Below, piece after piece: positions 34,527-43,180 of a stretch of DNA of 64,000 nt (position 1 is its first letter; the number at the start of each line of letters is the position of its first letter). The notes beneath the pieces were generated by a model. That model was not told the DNA's origin and made no database searches. It was given only the letters and a program-made list of their open reading frames with translations. The position numbers and the translations under genes were made by a program. The stretch is from Saccharothrix violaceirubra (GTDB lineage: Bacteria > Actinomycetota > Actinomycetes > Mycobacteriales > Pseudonocardiaceae): contig NZ_JACHJS010000001.1 in NCBI RefSeq assembly GCF_014203755.1, forward strand, positions 744,001-808,000. Direction: 5' to 3'.

Positions 34527-35402
34527 TCAGGCGAACAGCGCTGCCACGACCTCGACGGGCAGCAGGTCGCGGGCCAGGTCCAGCGGCGTGCGGCCCAGGT
34601 GGTCGACCAGGTCGGCGCGGGCGCCCGACTCCAGCAGCACGCGGGCGGCCTCGGCGTTGCCGTGGCGCACGGCGACGTGCAGCGGGGTCTGGCCGGTGGT
34701 CGCCACCGGAGCGTCCACAATGGACCCAGCACGGACCAGTGCGCGGACGATGTCCGCGCTGCCGTTCTCCACCGCCTTGTGCAGCGCGGTCTGCCCGGAC
34801 CGCTCCGTCACGAGCACGTCCGCGCCGCCGGTCAGCAAGGTCCGCACCACGGTGTCCGCGCCCAGCGCCACCGCCGCCATCAGCGGCGTGAGACCGGACC
34901 CGACGTCGTGCCGGTTCGGGTCGCCGCCGAAGCGCAGCAGGTCGCGCACCTCGGCGCCGTCACCGCGCGCCGCGGCGGCGTACAGGCGCTGCTCGCGGTC
35001 CGCGTTGAAGGCGTTGACCTCGGTGTTCGGGTCGAAGTACACCTTCCAGTGGGTGATCTTGCCCTGTGCGTCGAGGACGAGCTTGTGCATGTCCTCGATC
35101 TCGAACAGGACCTTGGTGCGGGTGTGCCGGCCCTTGGTGTAGACGACCGCGAGCGCGGTGTCGCCGTCCACGAACAGGCCGCGCAGTCCGTAGTCGAGCA
35201 CCTCGGTGGTCTCGGCGCGGATGCGGAACGCCTCGGCGACCTCGTTCAGGCCGACGTGCGTGCCCAGGTACGGGATCACCGCGTTCCACTGGTCCTCCGG
35301 CAGTTCCAGCACCACCGACGGCGAGAGCCCGGCCATGATCTCGTCGAGGTCGCCGCGCCCGATCGCGCCGTACCAGTTGTCCACGATGCTGCGGTTGTCC
35401 AC
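34527..35402 (-). CDS. SnoaL-like domain fused to ankyrin repeats
   Basis: 291 residues from GTG 35402 (GGAAAAG upstream). Residues 1-125 are a SnoaL/NTF2 domain ([22 protein letters not shown], then [20 protein letters not shown] and a strand-rich end [10 protein letters not shown]). Residues about 150-285 hold four ankyrin repeats ([71 protein letters not shown]). Such a fusion of a cyclase-like pocket with a protein-binding scaffold is unusual. A second ankyrin protein is encoded at 40989. Partner and substrate are unknown. Confidence 0.87.
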   Translation of the reverse strand: MDNRSIVDNWYGAIGRGDLDEIMAGLSPSVVLELPEDQWNAVIPYLGTHVGLNEVAEAFRIRAETTEVLDYGLRGLFVDGDTALAVVYTKGRHTRTKVLFEIEDMHKLVLDAQGKITHWKVYFDPNTEVNAFNADREQRLYAAAARGDGAEVRDLLRFGGDPNRHDVGSGLTPLMAAVALGADTVVRTLLTGGADVLVTERSGQTALHKAVENGSADIVRALVRAGSIVDAPVATTGQTPLHVAVRHGNAEAARVLLESGARADLVDHLGRTPLDLARDLLPVEVVAALFA

Positions 35403-35511
35403 GGACTTTTCCTTTCGGCAGAAGGGAATCTCCCCTGCTTCCAGGCTGGCAGCGGGCCGCGGCGGGTACGAGGAACACCGGACGACTGGTCGGAGTGGAC
35501 GAAGAAGCACC

Positions 35512-35546
35512 GGGCCCCGCCGCCAGGGGAACCGACGGCGGGGCCC
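35512..35546 (-). terminator. GC-rich hairpin after the lipoprotein gene
   Basis: GGGCCCCGCCG pairs perfectly with CGGCGGGGCCC around a 13-base loop, just downstream of the minus-strand gene ending at 35556. Confidence 0.82.
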
Positions 35547-35555
35547 GCCGGGAAC

Positions 35556-36026
35556 CTAGCTGTAGCGCCCGATCACGTCCTGGATCAGCCCGTCGCGGAC
35601 GAGGAACTCGTAGTAGAACGTTTCGCTGCCGCCGCCGCGCGTGGTGAACTCGTAGTCGACGACGTAGCGGCTGCCGTTCCACCGGGTGCCCGTGACCTCG
35701 TACCGGCCACCGGCGCGGATGACCTCGGGATCGAGGAAGCGGTCCATGATGTCCGCGCGGGACGGGTAGATCCGGCCGACGCTGTCGAACCGGGCGTCCT
35801 CGGCGAAGGTCGCCGCGACACCCGCGGAGTCGCCGGCGTTGGCCGCGTCCGCGAACCGCTGCGCCACGGCGGGCGCGGCCTCGCGGTCGGCGTCGGACAG
35901 CGGCTCGGCGTCGACCGAGGCCGCCGTCGTGCCGCCGGCCGGACTTCCGGCGGTGGGCTCGGACGTGCCGCACGCGGCGGCGGACAGCACCGCGCCGACG
36001 AGCACTATTCGTTGGTACCAGCGCAT
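35556..36026 (-). CDS. SnoaL/NTF2-like lipoprotein
   Basis: 156 residues. The leader MRWYQRIVLVGAVLSAAACG has a basic start, hydrophobic core and lipobox LSAAAC, so the protein should be lipid-anchored outside the membrane at Cys19. A Ser/Gly/Thr-rich linker follows, then an NTF2-like domain (PAVAQRFADAANAGDSAGVAATFAEDARF, IMDRFLDPEV, LVRDGLIQDVIGRY). Function is unknown; NTF2 lipoproteins may bind small hydrophobic molecules. Together with the exported SnoaL-like, barrel and SDR proteins it suggests extracytoplasmic handling of a small molecule. Confidence 0.85.
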   Translation of the reverse strand: MRWYQRIVLVGAVLSAAACGTSEPTAGSPAGGTTAASVDAEPLSDADREAAPAVAQRFADAANAGDSAGVAATFAEDARFDSVGRIYPSRADIMDRFLDPEVIRAGGRYEVTGTRWNGSRYVVDYEFTTRGGGSETFYYEFLVRDGLIQDVIGRYS

Positions 36027-36055
36027 TTCGGTTCCTTCGGTCGGCGGACAGTCCC

Positions 36056-36087
36056 TCGGCCCGGAGGCCCGGGGGCCTCCGGGCCGA
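36056..36087 (-). terminator. Hairpin after the MFS gene
   Basis: A perfect 13-bp stem (TCGGCCCGGAGGC and complement) with a CCGGGG loop between the MFS stop (36191) and the lipoprotein start (36026). Confidence 0.75.
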
Positions 36088-36190
36088 AGCCGGGATGCGA
36101 CGCACGAGGGGGACGGGGAGTCGTGCGCCTGTCCGGCACGCGCCCACCGGGGGTAGGGGCGGACGCGGCCGTTCCCGAGTCATGGTGGTC

Positions 36191-37594
36191 TCAGCCGCGT
36201 CGACGCATCAGCAGCGTGATCGCCAGGACGGCGACCAGCAGCACGGCGACCGACGCCAGGTAGGCCGCGTGGTAGCCGTCCAGCAGCCCCTGCGCGGTCT
36301 CGGTGGTGCCGACCGAGGTGGCCAGCGTGACCAGGGCGGCGACACCGACACTGCCGCCGAGCTGCTGCGCGGTCACGTTCAGGCCGCCCGCGACGCCGTG
36401 CTCGTGCTGCGGCACGCCGGTCAGCGACGCGGCGGTCAGCCCGGCGAACGCGACGCCCTGGCCGACGCTCATCACGGCGACCGACGGGAAGACGTGCGTC
36501 CAGTACTGGCCGTCCAACGGCGTCAGCGCCCACAGGCCCACACCCGCCGCGATCAGCAGCAGCCCGACGACCAGCAGCGGCTTCTGGCCGACCCGCGCCA
36601 TCACGCGGCCCGCCACGTTCGAGCTGACCACCACGATCATGCCCATCGGCAGGATCGCCAGTCCGGACTGCAGCGGCGTGTAGCCGAGGAGGCCCTGGAG
36701 GTACAGCGGGGCGAAGAACAGCACGGCGAGCACGGCGGTGAAGAACGCGACCGCCGCCACGGTGGCCGCGGTGACCGTGGGCAGTCGGAAGATCCGCATC
36801 GACAGCAGCGGTTCGGACGTGCGCAGCTCCCAGCACACGAAGCCGACCAGCAGGAGCACCGCGAGCACCAGCGAGCCGAGCGTGGTCGGCGTGGTCCAGC
36901 CGGTGTGGCCCGCCTCGCTGAGCCCGTACACGGCCAGCAGCAGGCCGCCGGTGACGGCCGCGGCACCGACCAGGTCCAGCGACCGCGGGTCGCGGGTGCC
37001 GGCCGGCAGCACGGCCTTCACCGCGAGCAGCACGGCCAGGCCGATGACCACGTTGAACGCGAACACCGCACGCCAGCTGAACAGGTCGGTCAGCACGCCA
37101 CCGAGCACGACGCCCGCGCTGAAGCTGGACGCGCCGACCGACGTGTACACGGCCAACGCCCGGTTGCGCCGCGGCCCCTCCGGGTAGAGCTGGGTGAGCA
37201 GGGCCAACGACGCCGGTCCGGACAGTGCCGCGCCGACGCCCTGCAAGGCCCGCGCGACCATGAGCACGGCGGCGTCGGGTGCGAGCGCCGCCACGACCGT
37301 GGCGGCGGTGAACAGACCGACGCCGAGCGCGAACACGCGGCGGCGGCCGAGCACGTCGGCGGCCCGGCCGCCGAAGAGCAGGAAGCCCGCGAACGTGACC
37401 GCGTACGAGGTCATCGTCCATTGCAGACCGGAGCTGTCGATGTCGAGGTCGGAGCCGATCACGGGCAGGGCGGCGTTGACGACGGCCACGCCGCCCGCGT
37501 CCAGCGCGAGGGCGGCGGCCAGCACGACGACGGCCAGCGGGTGCGGAGTGCCCGACCCGGCGGGCTTCGCCACCGGGTCGACATGGGTGGACAT
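36191..37594 (-). CDS. MFS exporter, 14-TM DHA2 (EmrB/QacA) type
   Basis: 467 residues with about 14 membrane segments. Helix 1 region LALDAGGVAVVNAALPVIGSDL, motif A-like GGRAADVLGRRRVF and ARALQGVGAALSGPASLALL mark the DHA2 drug:H+ antiporter family. ATG 37594 has GGAG eight bases upstream; the longer open frame is not needed. It is downstream of an SDR gene on the same strand (68-bp gap), so it is likely co-expressed with it. Probable self-resistance or product export. Confidence 0.9.
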   Translation of the reverse strand: MSTHVDPVAKPAGSGTPHPLAVVVLAAALALDAGGVAVVNAALPVIGSDLDIDSSGLQWTMTSYAVTFAGFLLFGGRAADVLGRRRVFALGVGLFTAATVVAALAPDAAVLMVARALQGVGAALSGPASLALLTQLYPEGPRRNRALAVYTSVGASSFSAGVVLGGVLTDLFSWRAVFAFNVVIGLAVLLAVKAVLPAGTRDPRSLDLVGAAAVTGGLLLAVYGLSEAGHTGWTTPTTLGSLVLAVLLLVGFVCWELRTSEPLLSMRIFRLPTVTAATVAAVAFFTAVLAVLFFAPLYLQGLLGYTPLQSGLAILPMGMIVVVSSNVAGRVMARVGQKPLLVVGLLLIAAGVGLWALTPLDGQYWTHVFPSVAVMSVGQGVAFAGLTAASLTGVPQHEHGVAGGLNVTAQQLGGSVGVAALVTLATSVGTTETAQGLLDGYHAAYLASVAVLLVAVLAITLLMRRRG

Positions 37595-37662
37595 GGGTGT
37601 GGATCTCCAGATTCGTGGGCGCGGCGGACGCCGCGCGGTCGGGCCCCGACCGCCACGAGGGG

Positions 37663-38538
37663 TCAAGGGGCCTGGTCTACGTCCGTGGCGACCGAGGTGG
37701 GTCGCCACGTGGTGAGTTCGTCCTGGAGGCCCGCCAGCCGGCCGGTGATCGCCTCGTAGGCGTCCGGGCCCAGCGGCAGGCGCAGGGGGGTGCGGTCGGA
37801 GTCCAGCGCGGCGAGGATCGCGGCGGCGGCCTTGGCCGGATCACCCGGCTGGGTGCCGTCCATGTCGCGGACGAGCGCGCGGACCGGGTCCATCACGGCG
37901 CGGTAGTCCGGCAGGGGAGCGCCGAAGCGCAGCGGCGCCCCCGCGAAACCGGTGCGGAACGCGCCCGGCTCGGGGATCAGCACCTTGATGCCGAACGACG
38001 CCACCTCGGCGGCGAGGCCCTCGGAGTAGCCCTCCAGGGCGAACTTCGCCGTGCAGTAGGCGGCGAAACCGGGCCAGACGACCTGACCGCCCATGCTGGA
38101 CATCTGCACGATCGCGCCGGAACGGCGGGCCCGCATGTGCGGTAACACCGCGCGGGTCAGCGCGACCGGGCCGTGCAGGTGGACCTCCAGCATGTCGCGC
38201 AGCTCGGCGTCCGGGGTCTCCTCGGCCGCGCCGATGAAGCCGTGGCCGGCGTTGTTGACGAGCACGTCGATCCGCCCGTGCCACATGATGGCGTCCTGCA
38301 CGGCGTTCGCGATGGCGTTGCCGTCGGTGACGTCCAGAGGCAGGGGTGTCACCCGGTCCGGGGCCAGGGCCATCAGCCCGGCGAGCGACTCCACCTTGCG
38401 CGCGGTGGCCACGACGGTGTCGCCGACGGCCAGCGCCTGTTCCGCGATCGCGCGGCCCAGACCCGATGAAGTACCGGTGACGAACCACACTCGTGATGGC
38501 ACGCCGCCGTCGGGGGCGGGTAGCTGGTTGACGCTCAT
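37663..38538 (-). CDS. Short-chain dehydrogenase/reductase
   Basis: 291 residues with the classical SDR pattern: NAD(P)-binding TGTSSGLG, LDVTDGN, NNAGHGF, catalytic Ser in VQMSSMGG and YCTAK as Tyr-x-x-x-Lys. The motif choice fits an NADPH-dependent carbonyl reductase of the type often called oxidoreductase/SDR in actinomycetes. AGGACCTCC precedes the ATG. It diverges from the LysR-type gene, which probably controls it through the 126-bp shared region. Substrate unknown. Confidence 0.88.
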   Translation of the reverse strand: MSVNQLPAPDGGVPSRVWFVTGTSSGLGRAIAEQALAVGDTVVATARKVESLAGLMALAPDRVTPLPLDVTDGNAIANAVQDAIMWHGRIDVLVNNAGHGFIGAAEETPDAELRDMLEVHLHGPVALTRAVLPHMRARRSGAIVQMSSMGGQVVWPGFAAYCTAKFALEGYSEGLAAEVASFGIKVLIPEPGAFRTGFAGAPLRFGAPLPDYRAVMDPVRALVRDMDGTQPGDPAKAAAAILAALDSDRTPLRLPLGPDAYEAITGRLAGLQDELTTWRPTSVATDVDQAP

Positions 38539-38607
38539 GGAGGTCCTCCTGGTCCTGGACCGGTGTGCCGTCCTGCACGATCAAGAAGACCGGCGATCTC
38601 CGCCGAA

Positions 38608-38619
38608 GTCCAAGACTCG
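38608..38619. promoter_or_regulatory. Candidate LysR-linked site (GTCCAAGACTCG)
   Basis: The 12-base word GTCCAAGACTCG lies in the SDR/LysR divergent gap and recurs with one change at 40806-40817 just before the Tat-exported SDR gene. LysR sites are usually loosely palindromic; here only a partial CCAA/TTGG symmetry is seen at the second copy. Possible shared regulation of the two SDR genes. Confidence 0.35.
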
Positions 38620-38664
38620 TACCAATACGCTGGTCGCATAGATCGCGACCCCGGGGGGCAAACC

Positions 38665-39555
38665 ATGGACGTCGACACCCGCGTCCTGCGCTACTTCGTC
38701 GCTGTCGCGGAACATCTCAGCTTCACGCGCGCGGCCGAACTCCTGTTCGTCTCGCAGCCCGCGTTGAGCAGGCAGATCCGCCAGCTCGAGGCGGACCTGA
38801 AGATCACTCTGTTCGAGCGGACGAGCCGCGAGGTGCGGCTGACGTCCGCGGGTGCGGCCCTGCTGCCGCCGGCCCGGGCGCTGATCGCCGACTGGCAGGC
38901 GGCGCAGCGGACCGCGCGCAGCGTCGCGGCCATGGAGTCGAGGGTGCTGCGCGTCGGCTTCGAGGCCACCGGTGCGGGACCGCTCACCACGCGCGCGCGC
39001 ACCACGTTCGCCGCGCGCCATCCGGACGTGACGATCGAGCCGAAGCGGTTCGACTGGGGCGGCGAGGTGGCGGCGCTGCGGGACGGCCTGGTCGACGCCG
39101 CGTTCCTGTGGCTGCCGGCCGACACCACCGGCCTGCACACCGAGATCGTCGCGGTCGAGCGGCGGCTGGTCGGCTTCGCGGCCACCCACCCGCTGGCCGC
39201 CCGCGCGGAGGTCGGGATCATGGACCTGCGCGACGATCCGCTGATGTGGACGCGCAAGGCGCCCCGGCACTGGGTGGACTGGTGGGCGGTCAACCCCCGG
39301 CCGGACGGCTCGGAACCGGTGTGGGGGCCGGAGAACGACAACGTCGAGGAGATGCTGGAGCACGTGGCGGCGGGGGCGGCGGTGTGCATCGGGCCGGAAT
39401 CCATGGCCGCCTACTACGCCCGGCCGGACCTGGTGTGGCGGCCGATCGTGGACATCCCGCCGTTGCGCATCGCCCTGGCGCGTCCGGCGAACAGCACCAA
39501 CCCGCTGGTGGTGGCCTTCGCCGAGGTGGTCCGAGAACTGTCCGAAGTGGACTGA
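38665..39555 (+). CDS. LysR-family transcriptional regulator
   Basis: 296 residues. The N-terminal winged helix is plain (VLRYFVAVAEHLSFTRAAELLFVSQPALSRQIRQLE), followed by a periplasmic-binding-like effector domain. ATG 38665 follows GGGGGG and keeps the family's usual N-terminus; a longer frame from 38563 adds a non-homologous Arg-rich piece. It diverges from the SDR gene, the standard LysR arrangement, so it should activate or repress that SDR-MFS pair when its co-inducer (perhaps an aromatic compound) is present. Confidence 0.92.
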   Translation: MDVDTRVLRYFVAVAEHLSFTRAAELLFVSQPALSRQIRQLEADLKITLFERTSREVRLTSAGAALLPPARALIADWQAAQRTARSVAAMESRVLRVGFEATGAGPLTTRARTTFAARHPDVTIEPKRFDWGGEVAALRDGLVDAAFLWLPADTTGLHTEIVAVERRLVGFAATHPLAARAEVGIMDLRDDPLMWTRKAPRHWVDWWAVNPRPDGSEPVWGPENDNVEEMLEHVAAGAAVCIGPESMAAYYARPDLVWRPIVDIPPLRIALARPANSTNPLVVAFAEVVRELSEVD

Positions 39556-39830
39556 CCGGGCGCCGGCGGGCGCCGCGCGGTCCGGGTGCGGCAAGAGGGT
39601 GGGGCGCGGTGCCGGGCAGGCGCGGTCGGATGGGCGCGGTCGTGCGGGCTGTGCGCCGGGCAAGCCGTGGGCCGGCCGTCGGTCGCGCGGTCCGCGGTCG
39701 TCCGGCCCTCGGCATGGGCTCGTCCGACCGTGATCACGCGCGCCGACCCGGCGTCCTCGTCGCGCCCGGCACCCGGGAGTGACGACGGCACGGCCCCGAC
39801 CTACCGGTGTCGGGACCGCGCCGTTCGGGA
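39556..39830. other. Non-coding gap between convergent genes
   Basis: 275 bp with no convincing frame. A hairpin at 39792-39817 (GGCCCCGAC against GTCGGGACC, one mismatch) probably terminates the minus-strand SDR transcript. Confidence 0.55.
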
Positions 39831-40772
39831 TCAGGCGTTCCAGCGCGTGCTGGCGCCTGCCGTGACGTCCAGGACCGTGCCCGACACGTACCGGGCCTTG
39901 GGCGAGGCCAGGAACGCGATCGCCTCGGCCACGTCCGCCGGTTCGATCAACCCCACCGGCTGGGTGTTGTAGCCGCGCAGGGCCTTCTCCAGGTCCTCCG
40001 GGCCGGTGCCGCCCGCCCAGCGGTAGGTGGCCTCGTTGAGCACCATCGGCGTGCGCACGCCCGTCGGCGCGACGCCGCTCACCCGCACACCGGCCGGTCC
40101 GACCTCGGTGGCGACCGCCTTCACCAGGCCGATCGCACCCCACTTCGCCGCCTGGTAGTGGGCCAGCAGCGGTGCGCCGTGCCGGGCCTCGCTGGAGGTC
40201 ACCACGATGATCGCCCCGGCCTTGCGCGCCACCAGGTGCGGGATCGTCGCGCGCATCGTGTTGGCCACGCCGGTCAGGTTCACGTCGATCACGTCCGCGA
40301 ACTGCTGCGGCGACATGTCCGCCAACGGTGCGTAGGTGGTGATGCCCGCGTTCGGCACCACGATGTCCAGTCGGCCGAACTCGCGCACGGCCTGCCGGGC
40401 CACCTCCCGCAACCGGTCGGCGTCGCGGACGTCCGCCTTCACCGCCGTCGCCCGCCGGCCGAGGCCGCGCACCGCGCGCACGGTCTCCTCCAGCTCGGCC
40501 GCCGAGCCCAGCGGGTAGTCCAGCCTGATCGCCTTGGGCGCCGCGATGTCCACGGCCACGACGTCGGCACCGGCCCGTGCCAACGCCAGGCACGTGGCCC
40601 GTCCGATCCCGCGCGCCGCACCGGTCACCAGGGCCACCTGGCCGTGCAGGTCGCCCGTACCGGCGGCCTCCGGCTCGGCCGCCGCCGCGCCCGCGGTCGC
40701 CGCGGTCGCCGCCACCCCGGCCGCCGCGCCCGCCAGCAGCGACCGCCTGCTCACCCTGCCCTCGTCCGTCAT
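39831..40772 (-). CDS. Tat-exported short-chain dehydrogenase/reductase
   Basis: 313 residues. The leader DEGRVSRRSLLAGAAAGVAA matches the twin-arginine motif (SRRSLLA), followed by an Ala-rich core and AAAAEPEAAG. The SDR domain has TGAARGIG, VPNAGI in place of NNAGI, Ser in VVTSSEA and YQAAKWGAIGL. Tat export implies the enzyme folds with its cofactor in the cytoplasm and works outside, which is unusual because NAD(P)H is not available there. It may act on a late intermediate or carry a tightly held cofactor. A GTCCAAGACCCG word upstream links it to the LysR region. Confidence 0.87.
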   Translation of the reverse strand: MTDEGRVSRRSLLAGAAAGVAATAATAGAAAAEPEAAGTGDLHGQVALVTGAARGIGRATCLALARAGADVVAVDIAAPKAIRLDYPLGSAAELEETVRAVRGLGRRATAVKADVRDADRLREVARQAVREFGRLDIVVPNAGITTYAPLADMSPQQFADVIDVNLTGVANTMRATIPHLVARKAGAIIVVTSSEARHGAPLLAHYQAAKWGAIGLVKAVATEVGPAGVRVSGVAPTGVRTPMVLNEATYRWAGGTGPEDLEKALRGYNTQPVGLIEPADVAEAIAFLASPKARYVSGTVLDVTAGASTRWNA

Positions 40773-40988
40773 GGCTCCCGATCGTGCTGAGCCCACCCGC
40801 ACGGTGTCCAAGACCCGCGGCCATGCCGTTTGGTAATGGGGTCGGCCCACCGCGTCAAGTCGGGCAAGTCGTCCCCGGCACCTTGTCGGCCCGCGCCGGC
40901 CGCCGGTTGACTGGGTGTCGTTCGAAGGGCGCTTTCCTTGACGCACAAGGACATTCTCCGCCCGAAATCCTAGCCTGGGGGAACTGCC

Positions 40989-42020
40989 ATGAGTGACGCC
41001 GTGCGCACCCTGCTGCTCAACGCGGTCCGCCGCGACGACCTGCCCGCCGTGCGCGGACTGCTGCGCGGCGGGGTCGACCTGAACGCCCGGGGCTCGGACG
41101 GCCTGACCGCCCTGATGGTCGCCGCCGGCAAGGGGAACGCCGAGCTGGTGGGCGTGCTGCTCGACGCGGGCGCCGACGTGCACACCGCCGACAGCGTCGC
41201 GGGCGGCACGGCCCTGCACAAGGCCGTGCAGGGCGGTGACCTGGACACGGTCAAGCTGCTCGTGGCGGCCGGCGCGTTCGTGGACGCCGTGGCCGTCTCC
41301 ACCGGCCACACCCCGCTGCTGGACGCGTTCTGGTACAAGCGGCCCGACCTCGTCGGCTACCTGCTCGACCGCAACGCCGGCCTGAACCTCGGCACGCACT
41401 ACGGGTTCTCGATGCGCGACCACTTCGAGTACGCGCTCAACGTGAACACGCTGGGCCGGGAGAAGCTGCTCGCCGCCGAGGCGTTGCTCCGGCGCCGCAT
41501 CGCGGCCGACGAGCGTGCGGTGGCCGACCAGCGGCTGATGGCCGCCACGATCGAGGGCGACCTGATCGCCGTGCAGGTGCTGCTGGCCGACGGCGCCGAG
41601 GTCGACGCCCGGTACCCGGTCCTCAACGGCTTCAACGACCTGCACACGCCGTTGCTGGTGGCGTCGCGCGACGGCCACGCCGAGATCGTGCGGGCGCTCA
41701 TCGCGGCGGGCGCGGACGTCAACGCCACCGAGCCGACGTTCGGCGCCGTGCCGCTGCACAAGGCCGTCTACAACGGACACGCCGACATCACCGCGATCCT
41801 CGTCCGCACGCCCGGTGTGGACATCGACTTCCAGGGCGCCACCAACGGCTACACGCCGCTGCACGACGCGCTCTGGCACGGCTTCGAGGACTGCGCGCGG
41901 ATCCTGGTCGACGCCGGTGCCCGGCTCGACCTGGTCGGCCACGACGGGCTCACGGCGGCGGAACTGGCCGCCGACGTGTTCGGCCGCGACCACGCGCTCA
42001 CCCGCGAACTCGCCGACTAG
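40989..42020 (+). CDS. Ankyrin-repeat protein
   Basis: 343 residues, almost all ankyrin. Repeats 1-4 span about residues 5-130 (LPAVRGLLRGGVDLNARGSDGLTALMVAAGKGNAELVGVLL and so on). A non-repeat helical insert follows (residues about 135-190, THYGFSMRDHFEYALNVNTL then REKLLAAEALLRRR), then five more repeats to the end. No signal peptide, so cytosolic. It heads a same-strand run with 4-34-bp gaps through the NTF2-like gene at 45667, suggesting a scaffold or assembly factor for those small enzymes. Resembles the ankyrin part of the SnoaL fusion at 34527. Confidence 0.88.
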   Translation: MSDAVRTLLLNAVRRDDLPAVRGLLRGGVDLNARGSDGLTALMVAAGKGNAELVGVLLDAGADVHTADSVAGGTALHKAVQGGDLDTVKLLVAAGAFVDAVAVSTGHTPLLDAFWYKRPDLVGYLLDRNAGLNLGTHYGFSMRDHFEYALNVNTLGREKLLAAEALLRRRIAADERAVADQRLMAATIEGDLIAVQVLLADGAEVDARYPVLNGFNDLHTPLLVASRDGHAEIVRALIAAGADVNATEPTFGAVPLHKAVYNGHADITAILVRTPGVDIDFQGATNGYTPLHDALWHGFEDCARILVDAGARLDLVGHDGLTAAELAADVFGRDHALTRELAD

Positions 42021-42054
42021 TCGCCGAAGAGCCAACGAGAAGGGGGAGGACGAC

Positions 42055-42477
42055 ATGCTGTTCTACTGCCAGATGCGGTGGAACCACGAGGGCCGCATCA
42101 GCCTCGACGAACTCTGGGAGATCGAGGAGGAGGAGACCCGCCACGCCGAGGAGACGTTGAACTCCGGCTACTGCATCGGCCTGTGGAAGGTCGCCGGCCA
42201 GAAGCGGGTCATCGCCGTGGTCGACGCCGAGTCCGCCGAGGAGCTGGACCGCTCGGTGTTCCGGCTGCCCATGCGCGAGTACCTGGAGTTCGAGGTCATC
42301 TGGCCGCTGCGGGACTACCTCGGTTTCGCCGAGGACGTGCAGAACCGCTACCGGCCGACCGACGCCGAGACGCCGGCAGCGACCCCGTCCGGCGACCCGG
42401 TCGGTATTCCGACCGGCAACCGCCCGGTGAACCTGTTGGGGAACAACGGATTCGGCGTGAACGGGTCGGGGCGATGA
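42055..42477 (+). CDS. Muconolactone-isomerase-like small protein
   Basis: 140 residues, ATG after AGGGGGAGGA. The first 90 residues (LFYCQMRWNHEGRISLDELWEIEEEETRHAEETL, WKVAGQKRVIAVVDAESAEELDRSVFRLP) follow the ferredoxin-like pattern of muconolactone isomerase. A Pro/Asn/Gly-rich tail of about 35 residues is added. The active-site Glu/Lys pair is present in part, so an isomerase or lactone/ring-forming role on an aromatic-derived substrate is possible. Overlaps the next gene's start. Confidence 0.78.
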   Translation: MLFYCQMRWNHEGRISLDELWEIEEEETRHAEETLNSGYCIGLWKVAGQKRVIAVVDAESAEELDRSVFRLPMREYLEFEVIWPLRDYLGFAEDVQNRYRPTDAETPAATPSGDPVGIPTGNRPVNLLGNNGFGVNGSGR

Positions 42478-43166
42478 TCCACCAGTTGATCTTCGCCTAC
42501 CCCCGGCCCGGTCTGGACGAGGACGAGTTCCACCGCTACTGGGTGGAGGAGCACGCCGTCCGCTACGCCGCCAAGATCCCGCAGATCCGGCAGTACTGCG
42601 TGGACACCCGCGTCGAGCTGTCGGCCGACGAGCCCGCGCCGACGTGGAGCGGGGTCGCCGAGATCTGGCTGGCGAACGAGGAGGAGCAGCTCGCCTCCCT
42701 GCAGACGCCGGAGTTCCTGGAGGGCGCCCGGATCGACGAGCCCCGCTGGGCGGCGTTCTGGCGGACGCTCGTGCTCGACACCGACGCCCACGTGGTGTTC
42801 GACCGGCCCGACGCGGAACCGGGCGTGAAGCTCTTCGTGCTCGTGAAGCGGCGGGAAGGCATGCCGCTCACCGAGTTCCGGCAGTACAGCCGGGACGCGC
42901 ACGCCTCGCTCATGGGCAAGGTGCCGGGCCTGCGCCGCTACCACCAGAACCACACCCGTGACGGCGCCTACGGCATCGGCGAGGCCCCGCTCGACTGCGC
43001 CTACCAGCTGTGGTTCGACGACGTGGCCGCGGTGCGCGATGCGGTGCGCGGCAACGAGTTCCAGCGGGCGATGGCCGACCTGGCCACCTTCACCAACCCG
43101 CGCTACGTGCACACCCTCGCGGTCCGCGAGAACTGGATCATCGGGCCCCGGCCCGCCGACGCCTGA
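42474..43166 (+). CDS. Tandem EthD-domain protein
   Basis: 230 residues made of two ferredoxin-like EthD domains: residues 1-110 (IHQLIFAYPRPGLDEDEFHRYWVEEHAVR) and about 118-225 (VKLFVLVKRREGMPLTEFRQYSRDAHASL). EthD proteins are small, often helper proteins for oxygenases and also appear as cyclase-like enzymes. The ATG overlaps the upstream stop. With the muconolactone-isomerase-like neighbour it forms a set of same-fold small proteins inside one operon. Reaction unknown. Confidence 0.85.
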   Translation: MIHQLIFAYPRPGLDEDEFHRYWVEEHAVRYAAKIPQIRQYCVDTRVELSADEPAPTWSGVAEIWLANEEEQLASLQTPEFLEGARIDEPRWAAFWRTLVLDTDAHVVFDRPDAEPGVKLFVLVKRREGMPLTEFRQYSRDAHASLMGKVPGLRRYHQNHTRDGAYGIGEAPLDCAYQLWFDDVAAVRDAVRGNEFQRAMADLATFTNPRYVHTLAVRENWIIGPRPADA

Positions 43167-43180
43167 GAGGAACCACCCCA

